Positions 47,745 through 56,081 of a stretch of 64,000 bases of DNA are shown here, piece after piece. The position numbers and the translations under genes are program-made. The notes under the pieces are model-generated. The model was not told the origin of the DNA, searched no databases, and worked only from the letters and a program-made list of their open reading frames with translations. This stretch comes from Nocardia ignorata NBRC 108230 (GTDB taxonomy: Bacteria; Actinomycetota; Actinomycetes; Mycobacteriales; Mycobacteriaceae), in assembly GCF_001612905.1 (NCBI RefSeq), contig NZ_BDBI01000013.1, positions 1 to 64,000 on the forward strand, read 5' to 3'. Position 1 is the stretch's first letter. Each line of letters starts with the position of its first letter.

Positions 47745-48715
47745 TCACCACCTTCGCCGCCGCTCTCAACACCGGTCTGCGCCGCGCCATGGAAGACGAG
47801 CCGAAGGTGGTGTTGCTCGGCGAGGACATCGGCAAGCTGGGTGGTGTGTTCCGGGTGACCGACACGCTCCAGAAGGATTTCGGCGACAATCGCGTCATCG
47901 ATACGCCCCTGGCCGAATCCGGCATCGTTGGAACGGCTTTCGGTATGGCGTTGCGCGGTTACCGGCCGGTGGTGGAGATCCAGTTCGACGGTTTCGTCTA
48001 CCCCGCGTTCGACCAGATCGTGTCGCAGGTCGCCAAGATCCACTACCGGACGGGTGGAAAGGTGAAGGCGCCGTTGACGATCCGCATTCCGTTCGGCGGC
48101 GGTATCGGTGCCGTCGAACACCATTCGGAGTCACCGGAGGTGTATTTCGCGCATACCGCCGGTCTGCGTGTGGTGTCGCCGAGTACGCCTGCCGACGCGT
48201 ATCACATGATCCGACAGGCTATTTCGCTCGACGATCCGGTGGTCTTCTTCGAGCCGAAGCGGCGGTACTGGGACAAGGCGGACGTGGACTTCCACAGCGA
48301 ACCCGACCTGCCACTGCACAAGGCGCGTGTGCTCACCGAGGGCACCGATGCCACCGTCCTCGCCTACGGCGGCACCGTCGCCACCGCACTGACAGCCGCG
48401 AAAATCGCTGGTGAGGAAGGCAACTCGATCGAGGTGATCGATCTGCGCAGCCTGTCCCCGCTGGATGTCGACACCATCGCCGAATCCGTCGACAAGACGG
48501 GACGGCTGGTGATCGTGCACGAGGCGCCGGTGTTCGCCGGGCTCGGCGCCGAGATCGCGGCGCGGATCACCGAGCGCTGCTTCTATCACCTCGAGGCGCC
48601 CGTGCTGCGTGTAGGCGGCTACGACATCCCCTATCCCCCGGCTAAGCTCGAAAAGCACCATCTGCCTGATTCCGATCGCATCCTCGCCGCGGTCGACCGA
48701 TGCCTAGCCGCATGA
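47741..48715 (+). CDS. bkdB: Branched-chain 2-oxoacid dehydrogenase E1 beta subunit
   Basis: E1 beta, 324 residues, completing the alpha2beta2 decarboxylase. Recognisable parts are VVLLGEDIGKLGGVFRVTD, DTPLAESGIVGTAFGMAL (family Glu of the ThDP site), GIGAVEHHSESPEVYF, and the C-terminal transketolase domain GYDIPYPPAKLE. It starts in the E1 alpha stop codon (four-base overlap) and its own stop overlaps the E2 start (ATG 48712), so the three proteins are made in a coupled series. Confidence 0.92.
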   Translation: MITTFAAALNTGLRRAMEDEPKVVLLGEDIGKLGGVFRVTDTLQKDFGDNRVIDTPLAESGIVGTAFGMALRGYRPVVEIQFDGFVYPAFDQIVSQVAKIHYRTGGKVKAPLTIRIPFGGGIGAVEHHSESPEVYFAHTAGLRVVSPSTPADAYHMIRQAISLDDPVVFFEPKRRYWDKADVDFHSEPDLPLHKARVLTEGTDATVLAYGGTVATALTAAKIAGEEGNSIEVIDLRSLSPLDVDTIAESVDKTGRLVIVHEAPVFAGLGAEIAARITERCFYHLEAPVLRVGGYDIPYPPAKLEKHHLPDSDRILAAVDRCLAA

Positions 48716-50040
48716 CGACGAAAGGTGCGCCCGTGCCGCAACCAGCTGGCGACGACGGACACGTGCTCGAATTCCGTCTCCCCGACCTGGGTGAGGGCCT
48801 CGCCGACGGCGATCTGGTGTCGTGGGCCGTCGACGTGGGCGACACGGTGGAACTGAACCAGACCATCGCCGAGGTGGAGACCGCCAAGGCGGTGGTCGCG
48901 CTGCCGTCGCCGTTCTCCGGGACGGTCGTCGAATTGCTTGCCTCGCCCGGCGATACGGTGCCGGTGGGCGCCCCGCTGATCCGGGTACGCAACGATCTCG
49001 AGGTCACCGACCCGCCTACCGCCGAGGACCGAAGGGACGTGCTGGTCGGGTACGGGCCCGAGGCCGAAGCCACTTCACGACGGCGCAAGCCGACACCGTC
49101 GATGGCATCCACCACGCCGAGCACGCACCGGGCCGCTGCCACGCCCGCGGCCCGGAAGCTGGCCAAGGAGCTCGGGATAGACCTGTGGTACGTCGCGGGT
49201 TCGGGACCCGAGGGTGCGGTAACCGTCGAGGACGTGCGCTCGGCCGTGCCGGTCACCGGGCCGCGGGCCAAGCCCGGGGCCGAGCTCGCCGCTGTCGCCC
49301 AGCAGAACGGTCACGACGCGGGTCTCATCGAGTCGAGGGCCCGCGAGGAACGCACGCCCGTCACCGGAATCCGCAAGCGCACCGCCGCCGCGATGCTGGC
49401 CAGCGCCCGCACCATTCCGCAGGCGAGCACCTTCGTCACCGTCGACTGCACGGCCTCGATGGAACTGCTCGACCACCTGCGCACCACGAAGTCGTTCGAA
49501 GGACTCACGCTCACCCCGTTGGCCCTGGTGGCGCGCGCCGCCCTGGCCGCCATCGCCGAACACCCCGGCGTCAATGCCGCCTGGGACGAGCAGAATCAGC
49601 AGATCGTCACCAAGCACTACGTGAACCTGGGCATCGCGGTCGCCTCCGACCGTGGGCTGCTCGTCCCGAACCTCAAAGACGCGCAAACCCTGAGCCTGCG
49701 CGAACTGTGCCGCGAGATCAGCTGGGCCGCCGACACCGCCCGCTCCGGCAACGCCACCCCCGCCGACCTCCTCGGCGGCACCTTCACCATCACCAACGTC
49801 GGCGTCTTCGGCGTCGACACCGGCGTCCCCCTGGTCAACCCCGGCGAAGCCGCCATCCTCTGCCTCGGCTCGATCCGCAAGCGCCCCTGGGTATTCCGCG
49901 ACGAACTAGCCGTCCGCTGGACAACCACCCTCGGCCTCAGCTTCGACCACCGCATGATCGACGGCGAACTGGGCGCCCGCTTCCTCGCCACCACCGCAAC
50001 CTTCCTCGAGGACCCCCTCACCCTCCTCAGCCGCGTCTGA
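48712..50040 (+). CDS. bkdC: Branched-chain 2-oxoacid dehydrogenase E2 (acyltransferase)
   Basis: Core acyltransferase, about 442 residues from ATG 48712 (an in-frame ATG at 48700 is also present). Domains: one lipoyl domain with the modified Lys in VETAKAVV (about residue 50), a peripheral subunit-binding domain (TPAARKLAKELGIDLWYV, about 130-165), and the catalytic domain with FDHRMIDGELG. Only one lipoyl domain is present. E3 (lipoamide dehydrogenase) is not encoded here and must come from elsewhere. Confidence 0.92.
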   Translation: MTTKGAPVPQPAGDDGHVLEFRLPDLGEGLADGDLVSWAVDVGDTVELNQTIAEVETAKAVVALPSPFSGTVVELLASPGDTVPVGAPLIRVRNDLEVTDPPTAEDRRDVLVGYGPEAEATSRRRKPTPSMASTTPSTHRAAATPAARKLAKELGIDLWYVAGSGPEGAVTVEDVRSAVPVTGPRAKPGAELAAVAQQNGHDAGLIESRAREERTPVTGIRKRTAAAMLASARTIPQASTFVTVDCTASMELLDHLRTTKSFEGLTLTPLALVARAALAAIAEHPGVNAAWDEQNQQIVTKHYVNLGIAVASDRGLLVPNLKDAQTLSLRELCREISWAADTARSGNATPADLLGGTFTITNVGVFGVDTGVPLVNPGEAAILCLGSIRKRPWVFRDELAVRWTTTLGLSFDHRMIDGELGARFLATTATFLEDPLTLLSRV

Positions 50041-50136
50041 CCTGGCCAGACCGCCCCGTCCTGACCGGATCGGGGAATATACGAGTCCCGCAACGCAGGC
50101 GAAACACGGTGCGCTCCCGCTGTAAAAATCGGGGGT

Positions 50137-50148
50137 TACAACCTGTGT
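50137..50148 (+). promoter_or_regulatory. Candidate leaderless promoter -10 element (TACAACCTGTGT before ATG)
   Basis: TACAACCTGTGT directly precedes the ATG of the permease at 50149, nearly identical to the block before the nuclease gene at 42901. No Shine-Dalgarno is present, so a leaderless transcript is plausible. Confidence 0.45.
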
Positions 50149-51507
50149 ATGAGCGAGGCACATCCTGTCGACGCCCGGTTGCCGTTGGGTCGGCAACTGG
50201 CCTTCGGCCTGCAGCACGTCCTGATCATGTACACCGGATGTATCACCGTGCCCCTGGTCTTCGGGGCGGCGGCGGGGCTGGACAGAGCGACGATCGGGTT
50301 GTTGATCAGTGCTGATCTGCTGGTGGCGGGCATCATCACGCTGGTGCAGAGTCTCGGGGTCGGGAAGCTGGCCGGGGCGAGACTGCCGATCGTGTGTGGG
50401 GCCACGTTCGTCGGGCTCAATCCGATGATTCTGATCGCGAAGGAGTACGGGCTCGACGCGGTGTACGGGTCGATGCTGATCGGTGGCGTGGTCGGTGTGG
50501 CGCTGGCGTGGCCGTTCGCGCGGGTGGTGCGGTTCTTTCCGCCGCTGGTCACCGGGACCGTGCTGACGGTGGTCGGTGTGTCACTGATCGGGGTGGCCGG
50601 TGGCCTGATCATCGGCAGCGATCCGAAGGCGCCGAGCTTCGCGGCCCCGTCCACGATCGGGTTGGCGGCGGCGGTGGTGCTGATCGCGGTCGGGTTCGTG
50701 TGCCTCGGTCGTGGCGTGTGGTCGCAGCTGGGCGTGCTCATCGCGCTGGTCGCGGGCATCGTGATCGCGCTGCCGATGGGGCTGATTTCGACGACGGGCG
50801 TCGGTGCCGCCGACTGGATCGGCATTCCGCAACCGTTCCACTTCGGGTCACCGCAGTTCCCGGTGACCGCCGTGGTGGCGATGAGCATCGTGATGGCGGT
50901 GGTGTTCGCCGAGTCGACCGCGAGCATGCTGGCGATCAGCGAGATCACCGGAAAACCGCTCGGCAGAGGCGATCTCGCACGCGGCCTGGTCGGCGACGGC
51001 CTCTCCGGTGTACTCGGCGGCATCTTCACCGCATTCATCGACACCATCTTCAACCAGAACGTCGGCGCGGTATCGACGACAAGGATCTACAGCCGGTACG
51101 TGACCGCGGTGAGCGGGGCGATCCTGGTGCTGCTCGGCCTCGTCCCCCGCATCGGTGAAGTGGTGGCGGTGATCCCGAAACCGGTGGTCGGCGGCGTGGG
51201 GCTGGTCCTGTTCGCGACGGTCGCCGTGGTCGGTGTGCGGACGTTGCTGCAAGCCGACCTCACCGACCGGGTGAACGCGACCATCGCGGCCACCGCCATC
51301 GGCATCGGTCTGCTGCCGGTCTTCACCAAGGACATGTTCGACAAGTTCCCCACCTCGGCGCAGATCCTGCTGGACAGCGGTGTCACCCTCGGCGCGGCCA
51401 CCGCCTTCCTGCTGAACCTGGCCTTCAACCACACCGTCCTCGGCACCCTCGCCCGCAGCGCGAAGGCACCCGTCGAACCGGTCCGCGAGCCGGTGGCCGC
51501 CACCTGA
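50149..51507 (+). CDS. NCS2-family nucleobase:cation symporter (uracil/xanthine permease)
   Basis: A 452-residue membrane transporter with about fourteen helices. NCS2 hallmarks are the N-terminal GRQLAFGLQHVLIMYTGCIT, the substrate-site segment AVVFAESTASMLAISEITG, and NQNVGAVSTTRIYSRYVTA. It imports xanthine, uric acid or uracil; the choice cannot be made by eye. It follows the bkd operon by 108 bases with its own apparent promoter. Confidence 0.9.
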   Translation: MSEAHPVDARLPLGRQLAFGLQHVLIMYTGCITVPLVFGAAAGLDRATIGLLISADLLVAGIITLVQSLGVGKLAGARLPIVCGATFVGLNPMILIAKEYGLDAVYGSMLIGGVVGVALAWPFARVVRFFPPLVTGTVLTVVGVSLIGVAGGLIIGSDPKAPSFAAPSTIGLAAAVVLIAVGFVCLGRGVWSQLGVLIALVAGIVIALPMGLISTTGVGAADWIGIPQPFHFGSPQFPVTAVVAMSIVMAVVFAESTASMLAISEITGKPLGRGDLARGLVGDGLSGVLGGIFTAFIDTIFNQNVGAVSTTRIYSRYVTAVSGAILVLLGLVPRIGEVVAVIPKPVVGGVGLVLFATVAVVGVRTLLQADLTDRVNATIAATAIGIGLLPVFTKDMFDKFPTSAQILLDSGVTLGAATAFLLNLAFNHTVLGTLARSAKAPVEPVREPVAAT

Positions 51508-51558
51508 ACCGTCCGCGATCCGATGCGGGACCGGCGGCACCGCCGTTAGGGTGCGAGC

Positions 51559-52362
51559 ATGGAGACAGCAGGCAAGGTCGCGATCGTCACCGGCGCGGGT
51601 GCGGGCATCGGTGCCGCGCTCGCCGCCCGTCTGGTCGCCGGTGACGCACGGGTCGTCGTCGCCGATCTCGACGGTGACAGCGCGGCGAAGGTGGCCGCCG
51701 ATCTCGGCGACAAGGCGACAGCAGTCGGTGGCGACGTGGCCGACGAACAGGTGGTCGCGCAGCTCATCGCCACCGCCGAACGCGAATTCGGCCCGGTGGA
51801 CCTGTATTTCGCGAATGCCGGAATCGGCGGTGGACCCGGCCTCGACAGCACCGAGGACCAGTGGGCCGCCGCGATCGATGTGAATGTGATGGCGCATGTG
51901 CGGGCCGCGAAGCTGCTCGTGCCGGGCTGGGTCGAACGTGGCGAAGGGTACTTCGTCTCCACCGCGTCGGCGGCGGGCCTGCTCACCCAGCTGGGTTCGG
52001 CACCGTACTCGGTGACCAAGCACGCGGCGGTCGCGTTCGCCGAGTGGCTGTCGATCACCTACGGCGACAAGGGCGTTCGCGTGAGCTGCCTGTGCCCGAT
52101 GGGCGTGGACACGCGGCTGCTCAGCGGCGACCTCATCCCGGAGAACCCCGACGCGGCGGCCTTCGCGATCAAGGCGGTGAAGACCGCGGGCGCGGTGCTG
52201 TCGGCCGAGGAGGTCGCCGACACCGTCATCGAGGCGATGGCCGCCGAACACTTCCTGATCCTGCCGCACCCCGAGGTACTGCAGATGTATCGCAACAAGG
52301 GCGCCGACTACGACCGATGGATCGCGGGCATGCGCCGCTTCCAGGAAGCATTGCGCGGGTAG
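51559..52362 (+). CDS. Short-chain dehydrogenase/reductase
   Basis: NAD(P)-dependent oxidoreductase of 267 residues. The nucleotide-binding motif is IVTGAGAGIGAALAARL and Asp in VVADLDGD after beta 2 suggests NAD rather than NADP. The catalytic tetrad is recognised in STASAAGLL (Ser), PYSVTKHAAV (Tyr and Lys) and FANAGIGGG (Asn region). The substrate is unknown. It converges with the thioesterase gene (6 bases between stops). Confidence 0.92.
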   Translation: METAGKVAIVTGAGAGIGAALAARLVAGDARVVVADLDGDSAAKVAADLGDKATAVGGDVADEQVVAQLIATAEREFGPVDLYFANAGIGGGPGLDSTEDQWAAAIDVNVMAHVRAAKLLVPGWVERGEGYFVSTASAAGLLTQLGSAPYSVTKHAAVAFAEWLSITYGDKGVRVSCLCPMGVDTRLLSGDLIPENPDAAAFAIKAVKTAGAVLSAEEVADTVIEAMAAEHFLILPHPEVLQMYRNKGADYDRWIAGMRRFQEALRG

Positions 52363-52367
52363 GACTC

Positions 52368-52784
52368 TTACTCGGTCACGAGTTCCGCGGCGGCCGCCCG
52401 CACCACTTCGGGGATCGGCACCGGCTTGCGTGTCTCGGTGTCGACGTAGACGTGCACGAAATCGCCGGTGGCCGCCAGCTCGAGACCACCGTCGGTTTCC
52501 CGGAAGATCGCCAGGTCGTAGGTGATGCTCGACTTGCCGAGCCGGGAGATGCGCAACCCCACCTGGAGCTGGTCGGGGAAGCTGACCGAGCCGTGGAACC
52601 GGCACGAGGTCTGGGCGACCACACCGAGCGCGGGCAGCGCCGTGATGTCGGTGCCGGTGGCCCGCATGAGCCAGGCATTGACCGCGGTGTCGAAGTAGGA
52701 GTAGTAGGTCACGTTGTTGACGTGACCGTACTGGTCGTTGTCGGCCCAGCGGGTCGGCATCGGCCACAGCACGGGGTAATCCAT
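52368..52784 (-). CDS. Acyl-CoA thioesterase, hot-dog fold
   Basis: A 138-residue single-domain hot-dog protein of the 4-hydroxybenzoyl-CoA thioesterase/YbgC type: RWADNDQYGHVNNVTYYSYFD carries the Asp (in DNDQYGHVNN) that acts in catalysis in the family. ATG at 52784 gives the right N-terminus (MDYPVLWPMPTRW); the longer frame is unsupported. It is in series behind the AraC regulator gene, 22 bases away. Its acyl-CoA substrate is unknown. Confidence 0.9.
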   Translation of the reverse strand: MDYPVLWPMPTRWADNDQYGHVNNVTYYSYFDTAVNAWLMRATGTDITALPALGVVAQTSCRFHGSVSFPDQLQVGLRISRLGKSSITYDLAIFRETDGGLELAATGDFVHVYVDTETRKPVPIPEVVRAAAAELVTE

Positions 52785-52806
52785 GCCGTCATGATGCCAG
52801 CCCGGT

Positions 52807-53766
52807 TCAGGCCGACGACGACAAAGCCGCTCCCCCACCCTGCCGGTGGTCACGCGGACTCACCCCGAAGTGCCGCTTGAAGGCGGTACTCAGGGCGAAC
52901 GCACTGCCGTAGCCGACCTGGCGGGCGATGGATTCCACGGTCGAATCGGTTTCGGCGAGCAGGTCGGCGGCCAGCGACAACCGCCATTCGGTCAGGAAGG
53001 TCATGGGCGGTTCGCCGACCAGTTCGGTGAACCGGCGCGCGAGCGCGGCCCGCGACATGCCGACCGCGTCGGCCAGCGCGACCACGGTCCACGGGTGCGC
53101 CGGGTTGTGTTGCAGCAGCCGCAGCGCCTTGCCGACCAGCGGGTCGCTGTAGGCGTGGTACCAGGCGGGCGCGTCGTCGCGGGCGAACCAGGCCCGCAGG
53201 GCGGCGATGAGCAGCAGGTCGAGGAGGCGGTCGAGGACGGCGCCCTGGGCGGGGCGGTCCCTGGTCGCCTCGTCGACGAGCAGGTCGAGCAGCCGGGAAT
53301 CCAGGTCGCCACGCGGTAGGACCGCGACCTGCGGCAGGGCGCGCAGCAACCGGGTGCTCACGGCACCGGCGGACTCGTAGGTCCCGGTGACCATCAGCGT
53401 CTCGCCGTCGGGGTCGGTCCCCCACTGCCGGACACCGAGAGTCAGTGTCTCGCAGAGGATTTCACCGTCTGGCGTAGTCGTCACCTGCTTCGGCTGGACG
53501 ATGATCTGCGGCTCGGTCGCCGGATCGTCGGACACCGTATACGGTTGCGGCCCACGGAAGATCACCACATCACCGGCGCCGACCTGCTGCGGCGAACCGG
53601 ATTCCGTACTCACCCAGCCCTTTCCGCGAATCATGGCGAGCACCGTCAACGGTGCCTGATCCTGGACCCGCAGCGACCACGGCGGGTCGAGCAGCGAGCA
53701 CATCAGAAACGCACCGCGTGCACGTGGGCCCTCGAGCAGACCGGCTAACGCATCCACATCTTTCAC
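52807..53766 (-). CDS. AraC-family regulator with cupin-type sensor
   Basis: A 319-residue AraC-family regulator with an N-terminal AraC_binding/cupin domain (GAFLMCSLLDPPWSLRVQDQ, and GAGDVVIFRGPQPYTVSDD) and C-terminal double helix-turn-helix (VVALADAVGMSRAALARRF and VESIARQVGYGSAFALSTAF). The GTG at 53766 is the chosen start; GTG 53757 is possible. It is divergent from an NmrA-like gene over 72 bases, which is likely its target. Confidence 0.92.
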   Translation of the reverse strand: MKDVDALAGLLEGPRARGAFLMCSLLDPPWSLRVQDQAPLTVLAMIRGKGWVSTESGSPQQVGAGDVVIFRGPQPYTVSDDPATEPQIIVQPKQVTTTPDGEILCETLTLGVRQWGTDPDGETLMVTGTYESAGAVSTRLLRALPQVAVLPRGDLDSRLLDLLVDEATRDRPAQGAVLDRLLDLLLIAALRAWFARDDAPAWYHAYSDPLVGKALRLLQHNPAHPWTVVALADAVGMSRAALARRFTELVGEPPMTFLTEWRLSLAADLLAETDSTVESIARQVGYGSAFALSTAFKRHFGVSPRDHRQGGGAALSSSA

Positions 53767-53838
53767 AGTAGACGACGGCGCATGTCGGCGAGCGTTCCGA
53801 CGATGGTGACGCACAGCTGTGGACGGTGTACTTATCTC

Positions 53839-54681
53839 ATGACAAAAACCGCTGCTCACCAGCCTCTTTTCCTCGTCACTGGCGCCAACGGCAAGACCGG
53901 CGGCCGCGTCGCCGCCCTCCTGGACGCGGCGGGTCATTCGGTGCGACGCGGTTCGCGCACCGCCGAGATCCCCTTCGACTGGACCGACCGCGACACCTGG
54001 GGCCCCGCCCTGGCCGGAGTCACCGCGATCTACCTCGCCTTCCAGCCCGACCTCGCCGTCCCCGGCGCACCGGACACCATTCGCGCGTTCACCGCCGCCG
54101 CGCGCGCGGCCGGCGTCGGCTCGGTGGTGTTGCTGTCCGGCCGCGGCGAGCCCGAAGCCCTGGAATGCGAAGCGGCAGTGCGTGAGTCCGGGCTCGCCTG
54201 GACCGTGGTGCGCTGCAGTTTCTTCGCCCAGAACTTCAGTGAGAGCGCCTTCGTCGGCGATGTCCTCGCCGGTGTGGTCGCACTGCCCAACGGCGATGTG
54301 CCCGAGCCGTTCGTGCACGCCGACGACATCGCCGAGGCGGCCGTCGCCGCCCTCACCGATGCTCGCCACGCGGGCGAGGTCTACGAACTCACCGGGCCCC
54401 GGGCGCTCACCTTCGCCGAAGGCGTCGCCGAGGTGGCCGAGGCGACCGGCCGTGAGATCGCCTTCGTGCCGCTCACCCGGCCCGAATTCGTCACCGCCCT
54501 CGGTGAACTCGGCCTCCCCGAACCCGAGGTCGCGCTGCTCGACTACCTGTTCGGGACCATCCTCGACGGCCGCAACTCCGCCACCGCCGACGGAGTCCAG
54601 CGCGCCCTCGGCCGCGCACCCCGCGACTTCACCGAATACGCCGAGGAGGCCGCCGCCACCGGGGTCTGGACCCCGCGGTAA
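53839..54681 (+). CDS. NmrA-like NAD(P)-binding protein
   Basis: A 280-residue Rossmann-fold protein of the NmrA/QorB-like atypical SDR group. The N-terminal LVTGANGKTGGRVAALL is the nucleotide-binding motif. Later segments (VVLLSGRGEPEALECE, VRCSFFAQNFSE, PFVHADDIAEAAVAAL) follow the group pattern; the catalytic Tyr-Lys pair of classical SDRs is absent. It may reduce quinones or act as a redox sensor. The start ATG 53839 lies 72 bases from the AraC gene. A palindromic element begins four bases after its stop. Confidence 0.85.
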   Translation: MTKTAAHQPLFLVTGANGKTGGRVAALLDAAGHSVRRGSRTAEIPFDWTDRDTWGPALAGVTAIYLAFQPDLAVPGAPDTIRAFTAAARAAGVGSVVLLSGRGEPEALECEAAVRESGLAWTVVRCSFFAQNFSESAFVGDVLAGVVALPNGDVPEPFVHADDIAEAAVAALTDARHAGEVYELTGPRALTFAEGVAEVAEATGREIAFVPLTRPEFVTALGELGLPEPEVALLDYLFGTILDGRNSATADGVQRALGRAPRDFTEYAEEAAATGVWTPR

Positions 54682-54684
54682 ATC

Positions 54685-54755
54685 CTGGACGATTGATCAC
54701 CACGCTCTGGTGGCGCGTCCCTCCCGCGAAACGCCGCAACCAGAGCGTGGTGATC
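54685..54755. repeat. Palindromic intergenic repeat element, copy 2
   Basis: The 61-base core has a perfect 17-bp inverted repeat, 54695-54711 and 54739-54755, around a 27-base loop with a further GGCG/CGCC pairing. CTGGAC at 54685 precedes it, as in copy 1 at 44525-44595. The arms match copy 1 (GATCACCACG and CGTGGTGATC ends), but the loop differs. It lies between NmrA and MFS genes read in the same direction. Confidence 0.88.
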
Positions 54756-54779
54756 TTGAATCCGGGAAGGGTCCGACGG

Positions 54780-56072
54780 GTGGCCGGTAGCGTCGATGGG
54801 GTGACGCCAGCGATTGATCGTCGGCTGCGGTCGGCCAGGGGGGCGGTGTTCGGCGCTTTCACGCTGAACGGGGCGCTGCTCGCGATGTGGGTGGTGCATA
54901 TTCCGGCGATCACCGACCGGACCGAGGTGTCGGCCTCGACGCTCGGGATGTTCGTGTTGTTGCTCGCCGGGACGGCGCTGATCGGGATGCGGCTGGCGGG
55001 CCCCGCCGCCGACCGGCTCGGCAGCCGGACGCTGGTGGCGCTGGCCGCGTCGGCGATCTCGGTGACGATCGTCGGGCCGGGTCTGGCGACCGGGCCGGTT
55101 ACCTTGGCGATCGCGTTGGCCTGCTTCGGTTTCGGCAACGGAGCGCTCGATGTGTCGATGAACGCGCAGGCGGTGCTGGTCGAACGGGCGTACGGCCGCC
55201 CGATCATGTCGGCCTTCCACGCCATGTTCTCGGCGGGCGGTTTCGTCGGCTCCCTCATCGGCGCCGCCACCCAACGCGCGGGCATCGCCCCCGAGGTAAC
55301 GCTCACCGCCGCGAGCCTTCTCGGCTTGGTCACCACCGCGGCCCTTGTCCCCCATCTCATCTCCCACAACCTCGAGCCCGCTTCCCACCCCGAGCACTAC
55401 GAGACACTTCCCGCCGAAGACCTCCCACCGTCATCGTCCGAGCATCTCACCGGCGCTCCCGGATCGCGCATCAACCCGGAAGTCCGGGAGCAGCGGGCCC
55501 GAGACGAGGACGACGCAGAGCGGCAATCGCACCGGAACCGGAAAGTGTTGTGGCTCGGGCTGATCGCATTCGTACTGCTGCTGGCCGAAGGTGTGGCCGC
55601 CGATTGGAGCGCACTGCAGGTCCGCGAACACCTCGACGTGTCCGAGGGCGACGCGGCGCTGGCGTTCGGCGCGTTCTCCGCGACCATGACGATCGGCCGT
55701 TTCCTGGCCGACCGGGTGAGCGGGGCGATCGGGCCGGTGGCGCTGCTGCGCTACGGAAGCTTGTTGTGCGCTGCCGGTTTCGCGGTCGTGATCGTCTCAC
55801 CCTGGCTGCCGTTGTCGCTGGTCGGCTGGGCGATGTGCGGTCTCGGGCTCGCGGGTGGCGTACCTCAGATCTTCACGGCGGCCGGAAATCTGGGCGGGCC
55901 GAAGGCGGCCACCGAGATGTCGCGTGTCTTCACCATCGGCTACCTCGGCTTGCTCGCGGGCCCGGCGGTGATCGGCTGGCTCACCGCGATCATCCCGCTC
56001 ACCGTAGCGCTGATCGTCCCCCTCGTCCTCACCCTCGCCTGCGCGGCGGCCGCCTCCGTCGTCCATCGCTGA
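54780..56072 (+). CDS. MFS transporter with long hydrophilic central loop
   Basis: Major facilitator superfamily protein of about 430 residues and 12 helices. N-half signatures include AMWVVHIPAITDRTE, GMRLAGPAADRLGSRTL (the MFS A-motif-like loop) and FGFGNGALDVSMNAQAV. A hydrophilic loop of about 50-60 residues splits the two halves (about residues 210-265). Similar to YbjJ-type transporters; substrate unknown. Start: GTG 54780 follows GGGAAGGG at eight bases; GTG 54801 is an alternative. It converges with the AAA ATPase gene (9 bases between stops). Confidence 0.85.
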   Translation: MAGSVDGVTPAIDRRLRSARGAVFGAFTLNGALLAMWVVHIPAITDRTEVSASTLGMFVLLLAGTALIGMRLAGPAADRLGSRTLVALAASAISVTIVGPGLATGPVTLAIALACFGFGNGALDVSMNAQAVLVERAYGRPIMSAFHAMFSAGGFVGSLIGAATQRAGIAPEVTLTAASLLGLVTTAALVPHLISHNLEPASHPEHYETLPAEDLPPSSSEHLTGAPGSRINPEVREQRARDEDDAERQSHRNRKVLWLGLIAFVLLLAEGVAADWSALQVREHLDVSEGDAALAFGAFSATMTIGRFLADRVSGAIGPVALLRYGSLLCAAGFAVVIVSPWLPLSLVGWAMCGLGLAGGVPQIFTAAGNLGGPKAATEMSRVFTIGYLGLLAGPAVIGWLTAIIPLTVALIVPLVLTLACAAAASVVHR

Positions 56073-56081
56073 GGGCGAGCC

